From Ceratodon purpureus (taxonomy: Eukaryota; Streptophyta; Bryopsida; Pseudoditrichales; Ditrichaceae), in NCBI GenBank assembly GCA_014871385.1, contig CM026426.1:57128089-57192088 (forward strand): a DNA stretch of 64,000 nucleotides. Direction: 5' to 3'. Made by a program: the position numbers and the translations under genes. The notes under the pieces were generated by a model. The model saw only the letters and a program-made list of their open reading frames with translations. It did no database searches and was not told where the DNA came from. Below, one piece after another: positions 35,630 to 49,467 of the stretch. Within the stretch, counting starts at the first letter, position 1. Each line of letters opens with the position of its first letter.

Positions 35630-37249
35630 TTCGAAGAACAATATCAATAACAAAAACTCAAAAACCAAAGACACAACTAAACAAAAAGCTACGACAATTT
35701 ATATATGTCTCTGACTCTGCAAGACAGCTGTAACCTGAGTACTTTCGTCATGTGTGATCTGTGTCAAGTAAAACATTATCACATTAGTACGCATAGAAAA
35801 CAAGCTGCAAAATCATACCAAACAAAAAAAAACCTTACAATACAAGTGTCGTAATACAATCACACAAAAGACCACACAAGTAGCTGTACAATTTTTCAAA
35901 TTTTTTTTCAAACAAAAGATATTGTTTACTGAAAACAACGTACATTAGCAAGTTTGCTGTGTTTGGGCAATCACTTGAAATCAAGCACGCCACTGGTATT
36001 ATTCGGCCTCTAATATATCTATCCTAAACTGATTCAATATTTTCTTTTCAACACTAATGTAGAAAAATAAAAATAAAATTATACCATGTCTTCATTCAAA
36101 CACAGTCACGAGGATGCAAGCCATTGAAATTGTAAACATGCACCTCGTGAGCATTTACATAGACTCCACTAGTACTAGAATGAAGACCAGATGCTGAATG
36201 ACCAAAGTTTGTAAGAAAAGTACTACCATCAGAATCACGATGAATGGCCAAAGCTTAAGACGATGGAGTTGATGCAACATTCACACCAATATCACGACCA
36301 TCATCGAAATCTACAAAACCTTTACTAATGGCAGAATTACTCGATTCAGCAACAATCAACAATCGTTCTAGCTCTGCAACCGGGATCTGGTCCAGCAATG
36401 CATGTTCCTCTTCCACACGTTTGTTCAACTCCGCTTTTGAAATCCAACTTGGTTCCTGTATAATGTTTGCTTCAGCAGGACCAACACAAACGGTATGACT
36501 TGTATGATTGTTACATTCTTGGATGGCATCTGTATCTTGCAAAAGAAAACAACTATAAATAAGTTTTTTTTTTTCATTTTTGTTTGTATGTTTTTTATAT
36601 ATTACATAAACATAATGGCAGCATGATGAAACAAATAAAAAGCTACAAACAATATATAGTTTTAACTTAAAATAAAACATGACAGACAATGAGTAAAATC
36701 AAACTTGCCGACCATTATAAACCTAACCACTTGTACTGCCAACGTAGTGTGTACCACCAATGTGAGGTGCATGAATTGGAATATACGCTCAACTTATCTC
36801 TATTACCTCCAATTTAAACTGGACCTCCATTATAAACTCTGCCACTGTTTGTATACGATAGTCCACCACCACCGTGAACTGGGTCATTGGTGAAGTAACC
36901 TCGGACAGAGCCTAAAGGAGTAGGATTAAATCTCCCATCCAATTGAACTTTTGACTGATAGGGCATATTGTAATAGCCAGAAGCTGCTCCATCATTCCAG
37001 AGCATTGAACCATGCTTGTTGTGAACACTAGGATCAGAACAAGGCTGTCCATTTGAGTTCATAATCCCAGGACCGTATACACCCCTCACATTAGAAACAT
37101 GAGTTTGACTACTAAACTGACTGTCTATAGAATGAGGGATATTTGAATAGTAGTTTCCTCTTGGAAATAAACCACCATATTGAGAAAGGACATTGTTTCT
37201 AGTAGTAGGAGACATTATAGATCTATGCCGTGACAAATTCACTAAATTT

Positions 37250-37637
37250 GTGCAAAATGGGGTCTCCAAAAGGCCGTGTAAGCGGCACGTGAGAGAAAAA
37301 ATTGGCCACTGCCCGCATACTTTTTGACATGGCATGTCCTATGCCACCGTGGTGCCAGCAACTGCCACGCGGGCTCGAACCAATGACCTCCCCGCGAGGC
37401 GTGTCGAGGGCACATCTACAGTATCATGTTCACAGCAGCTGCCCACTTGGGTCCAAACCCCGAGCCAACTCATTCATGTCACAAGTATTATTCCGAGGAC
37501 CTTAGTTCACAATGCGCCACCGAGGTGCGTGCGGGCAGCAATTCTGGCATCCGCTGCCAGCGGCAGAGGGGCTTTGGGTAGGGGGTTCACCTAATTTGGG
37601 CAGGCTTACACGGCCTTTTGGAGACCCCATTTTGCAC
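37250..37637. mobile_element. 388-bp MITE with perfect 34-bp TIRs and a tRNA-like B box
   Basis: The left end GTGCAAAATGGGGTCTCC (37,250-37,283 for the whole TIR) is repeated exactly in reverse at 37,604-37,637, 34 of 34 bases. It splits the recombinase gene tail between the codons for NPAYAL and LVNLSRH. The interior is G+C-rich and unlike its host. Its minus strand contains GGTTCGAGCCC, which matches an RNA polymerase III B box, but no A box or full tRNA fold is evident. No exact target duplication was found. Confidence 0.75.
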
Positions 37638-39061
37638 CTAATGCATAAGCAGGATTTTGATAGTCCATACCATGACCAATGTTGTCGACCAAAAAGTTAT
37701 AGTGTCCAGCAGAATCAAAATACTGCAACTCTTGCTGACTGGGATCACTTATGTCATAGTAACAACGACCAACTTGTTCAGATACGGAGTTGAATTCAAA
37801 TTCAGCTTCACGACTAGGATACCTAGAACGACAAACCTCACTGGGTACGGAATTTTGATAAGCCGTTTGTTCAAGTAGAGAATCATGAGGTGTGAAATGT
37901 TCAGTGCTATACATAGTATTAGACAAAGAATTTAAACGTGAATACTAACCAGTAGAGCTTGGATTAACAACCTGATGTTCCAAGTCACGACGTGGGTACA
38001 CCACCCTAAGGGATACTTCGATCACCTTCAAAATTCTCAGAATGTGTCAAGTCACGTAAAACATGACCACCAACATTTTCAAGACCGATATCAATATTTT
38101 TGGTTCCGTATGGAGTAGTAATAGAATAATCTCTATCACCGACCAAAACCCTTCTACCTTCAGAATCAACGTTATTCATTACAAAATTATTTCCTTGATC
38201 TAGACCTCTGGAGTTAGCAGAAATCAAAGAAGGACCAGAGTTGCAAATGTTACTTCCACGAGTATGGTGATCCGGGTTCAACCATCCACTTCCAGCTTGG
38301 CTTCGAATATTCTCACTACTACTCGATCCCAAGTTCTTCCGAGCTCCAACATCAGCGGGAAACCTGTACACAAGACCCTTGTGAAAGAAGTTTTGAGGTT
38401 TGGCGTATCCTGGATTCATCTTTCCAAAACTTTCGGGAAACTCATGACCAAGAAATATAGAAACTTTAGGAGCATTCTCATCATACACGTGAGTGATTTC
38501 CAAAAGTGGCCTTTGTAAAGGATGAGCTCTTTGACGAGGAACTTTAGAATCAGGTCGAGTAGGACCGGCATTGGTCAAGCTTGGATTACCAGCGCCAGTG
38601 TTCACATTCATAACACGTATGACATGTTCTTGCCCAAAATACCCTTGAACAAGGTCATTTTTAGTTGTACCAGAAAAATTAGAGGAACTTTTAAAAATAG
38701 GACTTTCACGTGCTGGAGCCAGCCCAGAGTAATTGCCAGATCCAAAGGTATTTCCAGTCGCGGTTAAAACCATGTCTGGTAGAGAGTTACCGGTCTGAAT
38801 AGAAGTCTGAATAGAGCTGGTACCGATACGAGGATCAGTTGAACCACCGCCATAGTTGTCTGACTGACCAAGACTAGCAGCAAGATCCTCATCTTCAGAG
38901 TTTTCATTAAACTCGTCATAGTCCTCTTGCTGAACAATTTTAGCATTCTTGTTAGCATTCCACAATTGAACTTCTATATTGTAGTAAAATTCAAAACTCA
39001 AAGGTACATGGGTAACAAGATTGTAGAGGCACCTATTTAGAGCCTGTGTAGCCTTGTGCTT

Positions 39062-39064
39062 CAT
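39062..39064. repeat. Target-site duplication CAT (left)
   Basis: CAT directly before the left CACTA terminus equals CAT at 54,526-54,528 after the right terminus. Three bases is the length made by CACTA transposases. Confidence 0.85.
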
Positions 39065-39107
39065 CACTAGTGGGAATGAGTGCAGATTACACCAAGAGAT
39101 TACACCG
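39065..39107 (+). repeat. CACTA left terminal inverted repeat
   Basis: Starts CACTAGTGGGAATGAGTGCA and carries two TTACACC motifs; GGTGTAA follows at about 39,119. Short TTACACC repeats near the end resemble the sub-terminal TNPA-binding sites of En/Spm. Confidence 0.85.
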
Positions 39108-39924
39108 TAGTTTGCAAATGGTGTAAGTTATTTTTGCATCTGTAATCTGATTGGCCTACATCCTGCTTCGGTGTTCTGCAGTCCGAGGGGATGCGGGGTC
39201 CTCCCGAGAATAGTCCCTGCGGAGAATGCGCAGAATTTTGACCAATGGAGTCGAGGTTTATTAAATGGACTTACGTTTTCCCTCTTTTCCCGTTTTGCAT
39301 TACCCATGGCCACTTTGTTTACCTGTAGTGGGGTCCAGTGAACTGACTTAGGTTCACTTCCTGCGGATTTCATCCACCGCTGCTCTTCGTTTTTGCCTTA
39401 GCATGGTGAACTACGAATTGTTTTTAAACCCTATGTACCCTGGGTGTGAAATCTGCAGCCGGATATTGAAAGGCCGGGTATGGCATCTCTTCGGGAACCC
39501 TCTCGCATACGTGGTTTCGATATGGGTTAATGAGTGGCGGTTCGGAAATGTGAGCAGCCGGCATTGAAATATTCACTTTGAGTACAACAGGGGACGCATT
39601 CTATCATAGACAGAATTTGGCATTCAACTGCGGAAATCATATTCATTTCTGCAATGCAAATATAAAGGTCTTAAACATCCATTTACAAATTATCAACCTT
39701 AGTTTCCTGGTCTCACTTGCAATGTGTCTGAGCTGTTTGTCCCAAAAAGATATTGTTTAAAAAATATTGTATCTGAGTGTCTTTCAGTACTGCTTACTTA
39801 ATAGATCGCAATTCAAATCTACTCTCTCAGAGGTCACATGCTAAATGTCTGATGATATGCCAGTAAAGCGAAGTTCAAAAAGGAAAGAGGGTACTACACG
39901 GTAGTCTGTTCAAGTTTAATTCCG

Positions 39925-41162
39925 CTACAGATTCTTCAGGAGGTCTTGCACGGCTTGGAGGTGACATTTGCGCTTTTGAATATTCGCAACTGCCTCATTG
40001 TAGTCTATCTCAGCAGCCGCCAGATCGTTGGTTGCTTTTGCCACCGCAGCCAGTTGACGATTTGCTTTGAACTGCCAACCTTCGAGACGTTCCTTTGCAT
40101 TCAACTTGTTTTCCGCCCAAGAAGCACAGAGTGTCTCGCACATGGTCAGGAAATTCGTACGCTCAGCTTTCTGGTCCACTGTATTAACCACTGCCGCATC
40201 AGCCCGTGCACGAAGTAAGACTTCGCGAGACCGATCGTACTCCCCTGTCGCCCTCTCGAAGCTGCCTGTCTTCTCGGTTACCTTGCGGTTGAGGAATTTG
40301 AGACGCTCCCTCTCATCAACAAGGCGTTGTTGCTTCTTCTCGAGTGCCAGTTTTGCGGCGTCCATAGCCTCCCTTAGCTTCAACGTTTCTGCAGCAACTG
40401 CGGTTGCCACATCCGACTTCACCTGCATGAGACCAAGGAGCGTTGGCCCTTCAAGATTAAGGATCGTCATCGAGGCGGGGGCATCATGTATAGTCGTCTG
40501 TGCACCCTCTACTGCTGGCTCTACCTTCACCTCTAGGAGACTGGCGAGAAACTCGAAGGTATCCAGATCCCCTGCTGGCGATGACGGCATCGTACCCAGC
40601 CCGGAAATGGGAGGTACCTAATGGGCAAAACCATAGGAATCGTTCAGGGTCGCGAAAAACAGAATGGTACTTACGACATACAAATAAAAGGGAATTACAT
40701 AATGAAAATTGTCAGCATTGTCACCTGGGGTTGAAAGGCTGGAATCACTTTGCGGAAATTCATCAGAGTCAACTCGAGTGCGGCATATTCCGGGAGAAGT
40801 CTTGGAATGCCACTGTGCGATTGATGCGGGTGGGTCGCCTTGAACCCAAACTCGGCCCAGTTCACATCTATCCCCTGAGCTTCTGCCATTAGGCCACGCG
40901 CGAAGTGAAAAGGGAGGGCCCCGTTCGCAGGCCATGGAGTTTGAAGAACACGTGGAAGTAGAATGTGAACGTAATCCTCGTATGCTGCACTGCCAAAGTT
41001 ATGGAAGATGAACTGATTTCCGACCTTCGGTCCCCAGAATGTTGCGAGATCAGCCTTGCTTGGCATGAGTTCCGACGAGGTTACGCTCGGTATCACGCCT
41101 CGATTCAGAAGGCGCATGAACTCAATGAACCACGGTATGGAGCCAGCTTCTGGTGGAGCCAT
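39925..41162 (-). CDS. CACTA-borne two-exon protein of unknown function (coiled coil)
   Basis: Exon 1 (40,725-41,162) and exon 2 (39,925-40,617) have clean GT-AG borders and join in frame into 377 codons including the stop. The N-terminal 146 residues are a mixed globular region (IPWFIEFMRLLNRG, FWGPKVGNQFIFHNFG, ILLPRVLQTPWPANG). The C-terminal part, about residues 195-375, is a long Ala/Glu/Lys-rich coiled coil (LALEKKQQRLVDERERLKFL). I do not recognise the family. It lies 0.8 kb inside the left end, downstream of the transposase and on the same strand. It may be an accessory protein of this CACTA lineage or a captured host gene. Confidence 0.6.
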
Positions 41163-43342
41163 GCTTTCGAGATAGAGAACCTCTCTCAGCAGCTACAACG
41201 TCGACCACAAAGACACCGGTAAGCAATGAGAACAACAACAACTACGAAACCACCTGCAACCCAGCGTCTCCAACCTCTCTCACCAAAGCAGCCACTCGGA
41301 AACAAACTGGAAGTGCACAAAGAGGAGTTCGAGCAGCATCACCATCCCCTTTATACTGCACCGGGCGACAAATTCTAGGCAAACAATGTAGATAATCATG
41401 AATTGCATTGGGAACTCACGATTTGATGTCTCGGGGCAATGTTGCGTATCTGCTGAAAGACAGATGAGATCCTGTATGGCAACTGCGTCATGAAGGCTGA
41501 TCATTTCTGGCCGAAAAATGAACCCAAGTTGTCACTTCTGAATTGACATGCTGAAGGAGATCTGATCTCCAGATACTAGTGACTACGGTTACTCACTACA
41601 GACTAATATGTAGGCTTAGTGAGTTGAATCAGCATGCAAGTAGATTAGTGCCTTACTAAACATAGCGTAGATGGGTAACTCCGGGATTTGGGAGAATTAC
41701 CTCGAGACAGTGAGTATGTTAAGGACATTTTCAATCCCGTTTGATCTCGCGCTCTCTGGGGCAGGGATAGGAGGCCAATCTCGTCCAAATTCTTTTCCTC
41801 GGGTGCAGGTTCACTCCCTGAATATGAACCTTTCACCTCGCAACCGGCACTCGTTATGCTCAGCGTTAGAAGCCAGAATCACTTATTAGGGGATGTCCCT
41901 GAAAATAAGACTCTGCTAAATTACGACAAAACCTTTACGGTATATGTCCAAGACCGAGGTCTGGCCGTCGCTCCTGACGGACATTTAATGAAATTAAATC
42001 CACTCAGTTGTTCAAGACCTACATTAAATCCATCTATGTATAAACATACCTTCCATGCAATTCAGTTTATAAAACCCGCGAAACATACAATAAGATGACA
42101 CATATTCAGTCTCATTCAAAGAATTGCGAGTTAGAGAAAGTAACTACAGCTCCCTTCTGCAGTGAGGTCTCTTTCCAGGAAATGCAACAGTTCATGTTGA
42201 ATATGCCAATTCTTAGCAGGACTTGAATCATACCACTTCCAGTTCCTACTCAGGTCCGGATACTCTAGACAGATTGACACGGGACTGAATATGTTAAATA
42301 TTACAACGTTAAGGGCACCTTCAGAGAAACGATGTGACCCAATCAACGGAGCAAAAATTCAGAAACTGAATATTACTGTACGTGCTCCAGGGATCAGTAA
42401 TCCTAAGAGTAAAGGTTGAGTATGTTTCAAACATACCGTCATAGCGTAAGTGATGATAGCATTGCAGCGAGCTCCATAGTGAACCTACACTGACGATTGT
42501 AACCTTGATCAAGCATGAGCACGCCTACAAGAAGTCCAGATTCTTGACAAGGAAAAGTGAAGTGCCTACACAGCGCACGAACTGAGATGGGCCACACACA
42601 GTGAGCTATTCAAAGGTGATCGGATAATATCGGTTTACGTCTAAACACGGTTGTTGACTTTGAGCTCACGTACAAGCTCGAACATTTCAACTTCTACAGA
42701 TCCTCCTCACAGGTACGGGTTCAGGGAACCTTACCGTCCCGCCATTGAGTCAATCAAGCAGGATGGTCTATTTCTATCATGGATATACGCCTTGCAATGG
42801 TTTACGATTGCAAGAGCTTCTGCACATGTGAGAAACAGAAACAATGAGCGCGAATGATGTACTCCCTGGCCTTGAATTGCAGGGTCACACGTGCAGAGTT
42901 CTTTGTGATTGATACGAAATGGACTTATCATTGTACAGAGACATACAGTGAAAAAATCATTGATACTTGACTACGACTCGGGTACTTCACCCTCGCACGA
43001 TTCAAAATCTGAAGTAAGATTCTTACATCACGTAACGTGATACCAATATCTGGGACGCATGTAGATACAGCTCTCATGTTCAAGTGTACAATTGTACAGT
43101 TCAAAGTGGCAAACAAACGCAGCCACCCACGATATAGGAACACCCTTGGGTCATTCAAAGATATTTCTATTCACTTCATATATAAGACGATATTGATCAA
43201 GAGAGTAAGACACAGCTGCGGGTTCAGTTATGCACCCTTACTTTGGATCGTGAAACCATACCTCATCGCAGGCCGATCGTGCAGTAGTTTAGAGTGTAAC
43301 AAGGAGATGCAGTCGTCTCGTTTGAGGGATACCGTGGTAGTC
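41163..43342. other. Non-coding interior of the CACTA element
   Basis: The short overlapping ORFs here look non-coding. Scattered CACTA-like motifs (ACTAGTGACTACGG near 41,575; CTCACTACAG near 41,592) may be remnants of sub-terminal repeats. Confidence 0.4.
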
Positions 43343-43768
43343 ATGGATAAAGAGGCCGTGCTGGGTTGGTTGGGAGAGGTACATCGACTCCAAAGTGTAT
43401 ACAACCTGCATTTCCCTTACATTCCTGCCATCGGTCATTTCGTGACTTTCACTAACGAGTTTCGGTGGAACAATGACTGCCAGCAGGAAATGGTTGCGCT
43501 CGGCGTCGCAGCGGGATTCCCCTTCTCTGAGTACATGGAACGTCAGCACGACTTCGGCAAACGGGGGGGAGGCTACGGAGCAGAGCCACCGTTGCGGGAC
43601 ATGGACATGGGAAGAGCAGCAGAAAGGGATTGCGCATCCTGGGGACATAGTCCGGAACACTCCAGCGGCAACAACTCAGGGAGTACAGAGCGAAGATTTT
43701 CACCGCCTGAGAGCTGCGCAAGCAACGCGGGGCAGAGTGCTACAGAATTTCCCATGCAGAGTCCATGA
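43343..43768 (+). CDS. Small ORF inside the CACTA element, function unknown
   Basis: The open frame extends back to 43,037, but the likeliest start is the Met of MDKEAVLGWLGEVHRL, giving 141 codons. The first half looks globular (YIPAIGHFVTFTNEFRW) and the second half is Gly/Ser/Arg-rich. Antisense ORFs of similar length overlap it, so the coding strand is uncertain. It could be an exon of a larger spliced gene. Confidence 0.3.
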   Translation: MDKEAVLGWLGEVHRLQSVYNLHFPYIPAIGHFVTFTNEFRWNNDCQQEMVALGVAAGFPFSEYMERQHDFGKRGGGYGAEPPLRDMDMGRAAERDCASWGHSPEHSSGNNSGSTERRFSPPESCASNAGQSATEFPMQSP

Positions 43769-44472
43769 CTCTGCTCTGAATTATCGTATTTCCTATTTCA
43801 ATGCACAGAGACATTGTCAGAAACTTTTACGGCACGACTAGAGTGATGTATATTTTGTAGCTAAATCAGTATAGCATATCCTCTTACATAATATCGCAAA
43901 AGTTCACAACAGTTCAAGCTATGCACACAGTTCATGCTCCTATACATCTGCGATTTTTTTTCACCAGGTTGATGACAATGTAAATCAAATTTTGTGAACT
44001 CAGGAAGAAGCTCTGAACTTGTATTGGGAACGACTTCCTGCGTTTCTCATGTTTGTTTTAAATGTAGGTCGTACCGTTGAGGACATGGACATGAGGCCAC
44101 ATGGATTTACTCCCATCCTAATTCGAACTATTCAATCGGATTAGTGTTTGTATGCCGTGTTCACGACGAACTTAATATACATCCTTGTTGTATAGATATT
44201 TCTCACGTTTATATACTGTGTAACCAACATTTAATGTTCCATTAATCAAATTAGTGAATGATGTTCAGGGAATTCACAGTTACGTTAAAAAGACTAAGCA
44301 AGAAATGAACTCTCTTCTATCCACGGGATTGTAATATAAAGATACGTTAGCTATGATAATGTGATTGTTCAAACTAGCACCATACTGTAAACGTCAGAAT
44401 AGCGATGTTTTTCGCCGATTTACCTGAATTTAGGAAGTGCCGCCTTCATGTTGAATAATTTGCTTGGATATT

Positions 44473-47400
44473 TCACTCGACATACTGGATTTCGAACTCG
44501 TCTTCGTACTGCATGTCATTCAAGTGGTCTTCATCGTTTAAGTTTTCTTCTTCGTGGAGAAGCGCATTCACCTGCTCTACTGGGACTTCCTCCTCCCGTT
44601 CCGCTTGGGAAGTGGACGGTGCACAACTAGATGGTTGCCTAGCTGCAGAACTCGTGCTCAGAGTTGGACGAGCAGATCCAGTCGCTCCAAAAAAAAACAC
44701 TTCACGATCTCCCTCTATCCTTCTGCTACGAGGGTCATGTCTCAGAACCACTCTCCAAGCAGGGTCTAGTGTGTCGTCTAAAAAAAAAACCTGAGAAACA
44801 TTGGAGGGGTAAACGAAAGGGTTGTGCTTCTCGGGTATTTCCCTGCTCTGGAAATGGACCAGCCAGAAGCCCAATGGATCTTTTTTCACTACTCGGCGGC
44901 CCTGGTCGGTGGTCTTTATCCAACTTCCTTCCATTAGGACGCAACTCAGTCCGCCATAAGAGACCATGACAATGTCTTTCAAAGTTCCAACATCTATCTC
45001 AGTTGACGTCGGGGATGGCGGAATTGCAGCAATGCCACAGTCATATGCAACTGTCGAAGCAGCCCCATCTCTTGTGCAAGAAAAATGACAGCCAAATGCC
45101 CACATCCGGTTGAATGACCATGCTCGATGGGATGGAGGGCAATGGAGGGAATCCAACTCAGAAGACACGGGAAAACCATCCTCTTTCAATTGTCGAACAT
45201 GGATGTATAGCCAGTCCCCAAATTTTGGAAACGGATCTCTAAGGTGGTCAGGATACGGGATAGGTGCTCCTGGGGCACGTCTCATGGAATTAGCAAACGA
45301 CTGCCGCTCCTGCTTGTAGTCGGCTTTCTGAATTGACCATTCTCTGAACAGCCAGAAGAAGATAATTATTGTTTTTGGGTTTGAAGAGGATATATACTTG
45401 CAAAGCGGTAGTACTGTAAAGGATAGGCATGCGAACTTTTACAATTCAGAACATAGTCGAGATTGAAAGACAATTCGTATGGACGATAGCTTACCCCAGT
45501 AATTCCTCGGAATGGACACTGTGTTTCAACACATAATCGTGAACGAAATTCACTTCTCGTTCAGTGAGACGTCTAGGCCTAGGTTTTCCAAGCAAACACT
45601 CCCCCGAGTCCTTCAATTCTTCCTCTGGGTCCCAAACCCTGCTCTTCGCATGTTCGTACAAAGAAAAATATTCTGTACAGAATCCTAAACTCTCATCAAT
45701 CATGTAACCTGTTGCCATCCTAGCTTCTGGTTTGCTCTTGTCCCTCACGTATTTGGTTAGTACTCCCAGATACCTTTCAACGGAATAACACCAGCGGGCA
45801 TGGACCGGGCCACATATCTCTAGCTCATCTACAAGGTGAATTAGTAGGTGGGTCTTGATATCAAAAAAACCAGGCGGATAATTATTTTCTAAGAGGCACA
45901 GAACCTCCGCAGCTTGAATCCGGAGTGCTTCTATCTCACTGTTCCGGATAACCTTGGCACAGAGACGCTGGAAAAAATAACCTAGTCTGACAATGGTCTC
46001 GCGCATTCCCCTTGACAACAAACTCCTGACTGTGGCAGGAAGAATCTGTTGAACCATGACATGATGGTCATGGCTCTTTAAGCCATGCAGCCTCTTTTCT
46101 CCAATGTGCTTTATCAGCGTACTACTATATCCACTCGGCACCTTCGTCTTCGACACTACTGTTAGAAATTTAGTTTTCTCAGACTCTGAAAAAACATACG
46201 GGGCCTTGGGCTTGATGTAATTCCCTGATGGCCCCAGCACGAGGTGTAGGTCTCGCATTGTACCTGTTTGAGCCATGTCGAGCCGTGTTGCCATTGTATC
46301 CTTCTCAGCAAACAGATGCTTCAACACGTTGTCCGAGAGGTTTCTCTCAATGTGCATTACATCAAGGAGATTTCGAATTGGTAATTCCTGTGAACAGATC
46401 ATGGAATATTGTTAGTTTGTGCAGCGTTAGTACAGTAAACAGTCTTAGTTGACCGTGACTTTGCCGTGATCGTGTTGTGCACATGTAAACATCGCCGTGA
46501 AAGACTAGTAGCCACCACGCATTTCCAAGCCATTCCTAAGTATTCAAGCTACTGCACAGGATGGAATGGGAAATTTAGAGCCGATAATCCTCAGTTCGAT
46601 AGAACGACCCTTACATTTCCCAAGGGAGGTAACGGAATTGGGACAAAACAGACTAGAGCGACAGGAAGTGCATCTCATGTTCGAAGCATGACCTGGTAAC
46701 TAAATATAGGAAACTCTATGAATTCAGTGAAACTTGGCACAACGATTCTGAACTAACCTTCCGATTACAGTCTTCAAGTAGACATCAACTCTGCTACTAT
46801 GTAAGTATGAACAGCAGTAATTGCAAGTCATGTAAATCGGAGGCACGAAATCAGGTACATAAACTGACATGGGGCACATGAAAGAACCTGATTGGGTAAA
46901 ATCATGAGTTACTGGACGACGACAATGAAACCAAACATAAAAAAAAAAACATCACTCTGGTCGTTCGTCCAGAATATGTTTAGGGTGGACAAACCACACA
47001 ATGGGACTCAAAGAAAAACGTTAGACGCTTTGTACCTTCCAGTACGCTAGATTGAACAAGGCCGAGACTCTTTTGACTCCGAATTGTCGAGCAGGATCGG
47101 ATGCCGCTGGACTAGCCCCTAGGTATACCCAGCTCTCTCTAAGTTGGCCCCATCGGATCACCTCGGCAGCGGTTACTTTCGGAGGAGGGCCACGGTGTTC
47201 TGCCACGCCGTCCCAAGCAGGCGAGGGTGCTCTCCAGGGATGCCCGCAAGGGAGAAATCTTCGGTACTGGGCATCGTAAACGTTTTTGTGCAATGAACGC
47301 GAGCGTCGGGACACAGTGTTCGGACCACAGATGGGGCAGCCAACGTACCCTTTGGTTACGCATCCGGAGACGATGCCATACGCCGGGAAATCGTGTATCG

Positions 47401-49062
47401 TCCACAGAAGAATGGCCTTCATGTTGAAGCTCGGACTTCCCATGTACATTGCAGCGTCATCTGTGGGTACTCCTGTGTTCCACAGAGTCTGTAGTTCTTC
47501 CAACAGTGGCTCTAAATAGATGTCAAAATCCTCACCTGTCACGGATTTCTTCCCTGGTATGATTAGACTCAACATCACAAAATGTTTTTTTGTGGTCATC
47601 CAGGGAGGTAAGTTATAGTTCATGATTAAAACAGGCCATGTACTCCAGGTGGATTGCTTAACTGAAAATGGGTTTACACCATCTGTAGCCAAACCCAGAC
47701 GTAAATTACGTGGTTCGAATGCGAATTCTTCACGCCATTTCCAGTTCACAAAGCGCCACTGGTATGAGTCCACGGCTCCACGCATTATGCCATCTTCACT
47801 CCCATGATGTTGGTGCCAAGTCATAAAGGAAGCTTGCATAGGAGTACTAAACATTCTTTGCAGCCGGGGAATGAGAGGGAACCATCTGAGCACCTTAACC
47901 GGCACTTGAGTCTTCCCAACCACCTTGTACCGTTGCGCGCCACACTTGGGACATTCTGCAAGATCCTTTAAGGCGTCTCCTCGAAACAGGACACACGCCT
48001 TTGGACCTGGACAGCAATGAATGGTCTCGTAAGCTAATTTCAGGTTCTTCAAAACCTTCGAAACTTGGTACTCATTTGAAGGGAGGGAATTGACTTTCGG
48101 GAGCAGACTTTTACTCAATATCGCAAAGACTTCGTTGACAAGCACATTGGAGGCTCCGTGTGTGCGTAGGCAATTCAGCAGCAACAAGGTGCCACCCAAT
48201 TGAGTCAATCCAGATCCTGCAAATAATGGGGTTCTCGCACTTTCTTCCAATACTTGCTGTTGAGTCGGGGTGGTCTGCTCCATCGCTGCAAGATCGTCGT
48301 CGTCCAAGCCCTCATCACCTGCCGGTCCTCCTCCAGCCGCCCGTGGATCCTCTCCATGGAAATCTTGCTGCCTCTTTGGTACTCGTTCAGCCCCGGTAGT
48401 GGCCTCATCACGTGCCTCCTCTTCCATTCCGTCGTATATGAACGCTCCTCCGACGACGTCGTCGACATTGCCAAATCTGCTTCTGAGACCGTCGTATAGG
48501 TGGAACGTATGCTGGACTAAACCGGGCATGTCCATGCCTTGGTCAAGTGGTCTTTCCGAAGCACTCATGAACTGGGCACCACGAACACCGAACTCCTCCC
48601 TAATATCGACTTCCCATTCCTGATCCGAATCGTCCATGTCGAAGCCCTACACCACAATCACCTGTATTGCATCAGTGTCATTGCACAACAAGGATTGAAA
48701 CCTCAGTGGAGTACTCCCTTTAATTTAGTTTTCTAACGTTTACAATTGGTAGTGGATACAGTGATATAAGAGAATGAGCGGAAGAAGAGATTACCAGCGA
48801 CTGAGATACGCAGCGAAAAGCCATGAGAACATACCTCCGTAGGACCCCTGTAAAATGGATGACGCCCGTACTTTTTCAAGTGATCCCTCACTATTGAGCG
48901 GTACCTCATTGACCGTGTTTCTCCACAGCAGATGTTACACGGGCATATTCGTCTCCTCGCTCCTGTCCTTTCCGCGAGAAGCTCCTCTCTGAAGGAGAGC
49001 TTCGCATCTCGCTTTTCGCGCCTCCTCTTGTCCCGTAAAGGGAGAGTGCCTTCTGTCTCCAT
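44473..49062 (-). CDS. CACTA transposase, TNP2/TNPD type (four exons, intact)
   Basis: Exons 48835-49062, 47036-48646, 45495-46387 and 44473-45343 have GT-AG borders and join without a frame break into 1,201 codons including the stop. In order: an N-terminal transposase-associated zinc-finger-like segment (CPCNICCG, then RSIVRDHLKKYG); an acidic linker; the Transposase_21 catalytic region (LATDGVNPF, WPVLIMNYNLPPWM, LSLIIPGKKS, LLWTIHDFPAYGIVSG, GCPICG); the DUF4218-type region (HLLIHLVDELEICGPVHARW, RYLGVLTKYVRDKSKPEARM); and a DUF4216-type C-terminus (VGTLKDIVMVSYGGLSCVLM, NPFVYPSNVSQVFFLDD). It ends in a Glu/Asp/Asn-rich tail. The protein cuts and moves the element by binding its ends. The start was chosen at METEGTLPL because the domain begins soon after. 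There are no lesions. Confidence 0.92.
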
Positions 49063-49467
49063 ACGAGAGAGTCCACAGCTATGTCGAGAGAAACTTAATT
49101 TACTTCGGAATCCTGTATCCAAAAATATTGAACATAACTTAAGCAATTTGCCATGTATTTCATAATGATGCATGGACTGAAGTAGACCTCAATCTCACTA
49201 TTTCCAAGGTATTGACACCGCGCACATTATTCCGATAGAGGTATATTAACCAAAATAAAGTGCAACACGAATCGATCGGATACAGAATCACGTATATAGA
49301 GTAAAATTTATTCATCTCAGAAACCACGAGGACTACAAATCGTCTTCAGTCGACAGGAGACGGTAACCCTAGAATGCATGCACCTTCTCTGAAGATGATA
49401 CTACTCGCAGCCCCTCTTGAGGTAACAGCAAAGCCTAATCCTCACATGCGAGGTATTCCTGCACGAC

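Noticed and set aside
37370..37400. tRNA gene (GGTTCGAGCCC on the minus strand)
   Set aside because: Only a B-box-like match; no acceptor stem, anticodon arm or A box could be drawn.
40067..40621. 184-codon plus-strand ORF in the CACTA element
   Set aside because: Antisense shadow of the coiled-coil gene, whose exons have good splice sites and heptad pattern.
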